Origin: Clostridiales bacterium
GTDB lineage: Bacteria > Bacillota > Clostridia > Christensenellales > JAISNN01
Length of the DNA stretch: 6,192 nucleotides
Assembly: GCA_031289865.1 (NCBI GenBank)
Contig: JAITOQ010000001.1
Span: 1-6,192, forward strand
Reading direction: 5' to 3'
Shown: positions 5,279 through 6,192 of the stretch, piece by piece
Position numbering within the stretch: position 1 is the stretch's first letter
Layout of the letters: the number at the start of each line of letters is the position of its first letter
The notes under the pieces: model-generated
What the model was told of the DNA's origin: nothing
The model's input: the letters and a program-made list of their open reading frames with translations, nothing else
The model's database searches: none
Made by a program: the position numbers and the translations under genes

Positions 5279-5306
5279 TATTTTTTCCGTTTTATGGTAA
5301 TATAAT
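5275..5306 (+). promoter_or_regulatory. Probable sigma-A promoter of ftsH
   Basis: TTGATA at 5275-5280 overlaps the yyaC stop codon. Downstream are a T-rich spacer and GGTAATATAAT. With TATAAT (5301-5306) the spacer is 20 bases, longer than ideal; with TAATAT (5298-5303) it is 17. Either way the start of transcription would be near 5312-5315, leaving a leader of about 65 bases before the GTG of ftsH. Confidence 0.5.
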
Positions 5307-5309
5307 ATC

Positions 5310-5343
5310 TTGTTTAGGTTCGGTTTACAGCCTATTCAAACAA
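5310..5343 (+). other. Hairpin in the ftsH leader
   Basis: TTGTTT pairs with AAACAA and, inside it, AGGTT with AGCCT (one G-U) around an eight-base loop, with a four-base bulge on the 3' side. It lies between the predicted promoter and the ribosome binding site and has no T-tract. It may affect mRNA stability or simply be chance. Confidence 0.3.
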
Positions 5344-5361
5344 TTCTAATAAAGAAAAGCC

Positions 5362-5366
5362 GGAGG
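5362..5366 (+). promoter_or_regulatory. ftsH ribosome binding site (supports a GTG start)
   Basis: GGAGG lies ten bases before GTG 5377. The in-frame stop TAA at 5347-5349 excludes any earlier start, and the nearby ATG at 5369 is out of frame. GTG is therefore the initiation codon. Confidence 0.75.
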
Positions 5367-5376
5367 CAATGCGGTT

Positions 5377-6192
5377 GTGAAAAAAATTAACATAAGTAAA
5401 GGTGCTGTATTTTTGGTGTTGGCGATTGCTATCGTGATAGGCGTGACATATCTCATCAAACCCAACAAGCCCGAAAAATATACACAGCAACAAGTGATCA
5501 ACGAGATCATCGACGGCAAAATCGAGCAGATCTACATTTCGTCCTACAAGGTAGTCGTGCGGAAAAAAGGTTCGGCTATCGAGCTGAAAAATTTCCCTAA
5601 GCAGTACGACGCTACCTCGACGATTGCGAGCAAGGGTCAGTTTTATGACGACTTACAGCGTCAGTATGAGAGCGCGGGGTTAGCAAAGCAAGACGCGTAT
5701 ACCGCACAGTATCTTATTGACAATGCACTTACCGTCCCGCCGCAGGTGGGCGACGCGGGATACGAAGCCTATCAAGCGGGCTTGTCGGCAATCCCCACGG
5801 TCATTCCCGCTCAATTGGTTTCATTTGACGACCCTAACAGCGGCGCGATTATTTGGAACGTCATTTTGCCGATAGCGGGAACCCTTCTTTTTATCGGAGT
5901 TATCATATTTGTCGTCCGTCAAAATCAGGGCGCAAATTCCAAAGCCATGAATTTTGGCAAGACGAAAGCGCGTGTCACAAAGGACGTAAAGATTCGTTTT
6001 TCGGACGTCGCGGGCGTGGACGAGGAAAAAGAAGAGCTGAGAGAAATCGTCGAGTTTTTAAAGGCTCCTAAAAAATTCACCGATCTCGGTGCGCGTATTC
6101 CTAAGGGTATCCTCTTAGTAGGCGAGCCGGGTACGGGAAAAACGCTGTTTGCAAAAGCCGTCGCGGGAGAGGCGAGAGTGCCGTTCTTTAAT
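5377..6192 (+). CDS. ftsH: ATP-dependent zinc metalloprotease FtsH, 3'-truncated by window edge
   Basis: The first 272 residues of FtsH, the hexameric membrane AAA+ protease that degrades misassembled membrane proteins and short-lived regulators. Seen in order: a short basic N-terminus, membrane segment 1 (about 9-29), an extracytoplasmic domain (about 30-157, with QQVINEIIDGKIEQIYIS as in FtsH_ext), membrane segment 2 (about 158-180), the linker SKAMNFGKTKARV, then the AAA+ start FSDVAGVDEEKEELREIVEF and Walker A GEPGTGKT (249-256) followed by AKAVAGEA. Two oddities: the second Walker A residue is Glu where most FtsH have Pro (GPPGTGKT), and the extracytoplasmic domain, about 125 residues, is longer than in Bacillus. 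Walker B, the SRH and the HEXXH zinc site lie beyond the window, so protease activity cannot be checked. The start is GTG with GGAGG ten bases upstream, behind its own probable promoter. Confidence 0.96.
   Translation, partial: MKKINISKGAVFLVLAIAIVIGVTYLIKPNKPEKYTQQQVINEIIDGKIEQIYISSYKVVVRKKGSAIELKNFPKQYDATSTIASKGQFYDDLQRQYESAGLAKQDAYTAQYLIDNALTVPPQVGDAGYEAYQAGLSAIPTVIPAQLVSFDDPNSGAIIWNVILPIAGTLLFIGVIIFVVRQNQGANSKAMNFGKTKARVTKDVKIRFSDVAGVDEEKEELREIVEFLKAPKKFTDLGARIPKGILLVGEPGTGKTLFAKAVAGEARVPFFN

Noticed and set aside
5853..6071. Open frame of 72 codons on the plus strand near the right end
   Set aside because: It lies in another frame within ftsH, whose membrane segment and AAA+ motifs are unmistakable in the main frame.

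Overview
This window reads as a chromosomal segment of a Clostridia-type Firmicute, probably an uncultivated, gut-type lineage. All supported genes lie on the + strand. Evidence for the assignment: a Clostridium-type pyruvate phosphate dikinase, the yqzL-recO pair typical of Firmicutes, a YyaC-family sporulation protein, strong AGGAGG-type ribosome binding sites, and GTG starts. The lineage below class level is inference; no rRNA is present to settle it.

Layout: (1) positions 2-2110, the C-terminal four fifths of ppdK, cut by the left edge. (2) 2127-3179, a membrane-anchored SPFH/prohibitin-like protein, 16 bases after ppdK and surely co-transcribed with it. (3) 3180-3371, a gene-free leader with two strong hairpins, one of which can alternatively pair with the next ribosome binding site. 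(4) 3372-3464, a 30-codon yqzL-like gene. (5) 3465-3663, a G+C-rich, foldable, unexplained spacer. (6) 3664-4392, recO. (7) 4393-4774, a repeat-laden intergenic region: seven heptamers GGTAATA, a dispersed REP-like element, then ATTCTGC heptamers passing into an 18-base repeat. (8) 4775-5278, a yyaC-like gene. (9) 5377 to the right edge, the first 272 codons of ftsH, behind its own probable promoter.

Functionally the window is mostly housekeeping: central carbon metabolism (PEP/pyruvate interconversion), membrane organisation and quality control (SPFH protein and FtsH, which are known partners in other bacteria), recombinational repair (RecO), and a spore-related peptidase-fold protein. SPFH and FtsH are in separate transcription units here, so a link between them is only suggestive. 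I found no defence system, prophage, transposase, tRNA, rRNA or CRISPR array. The parts that deserve a second look are the three intergenic regions, not the genes.
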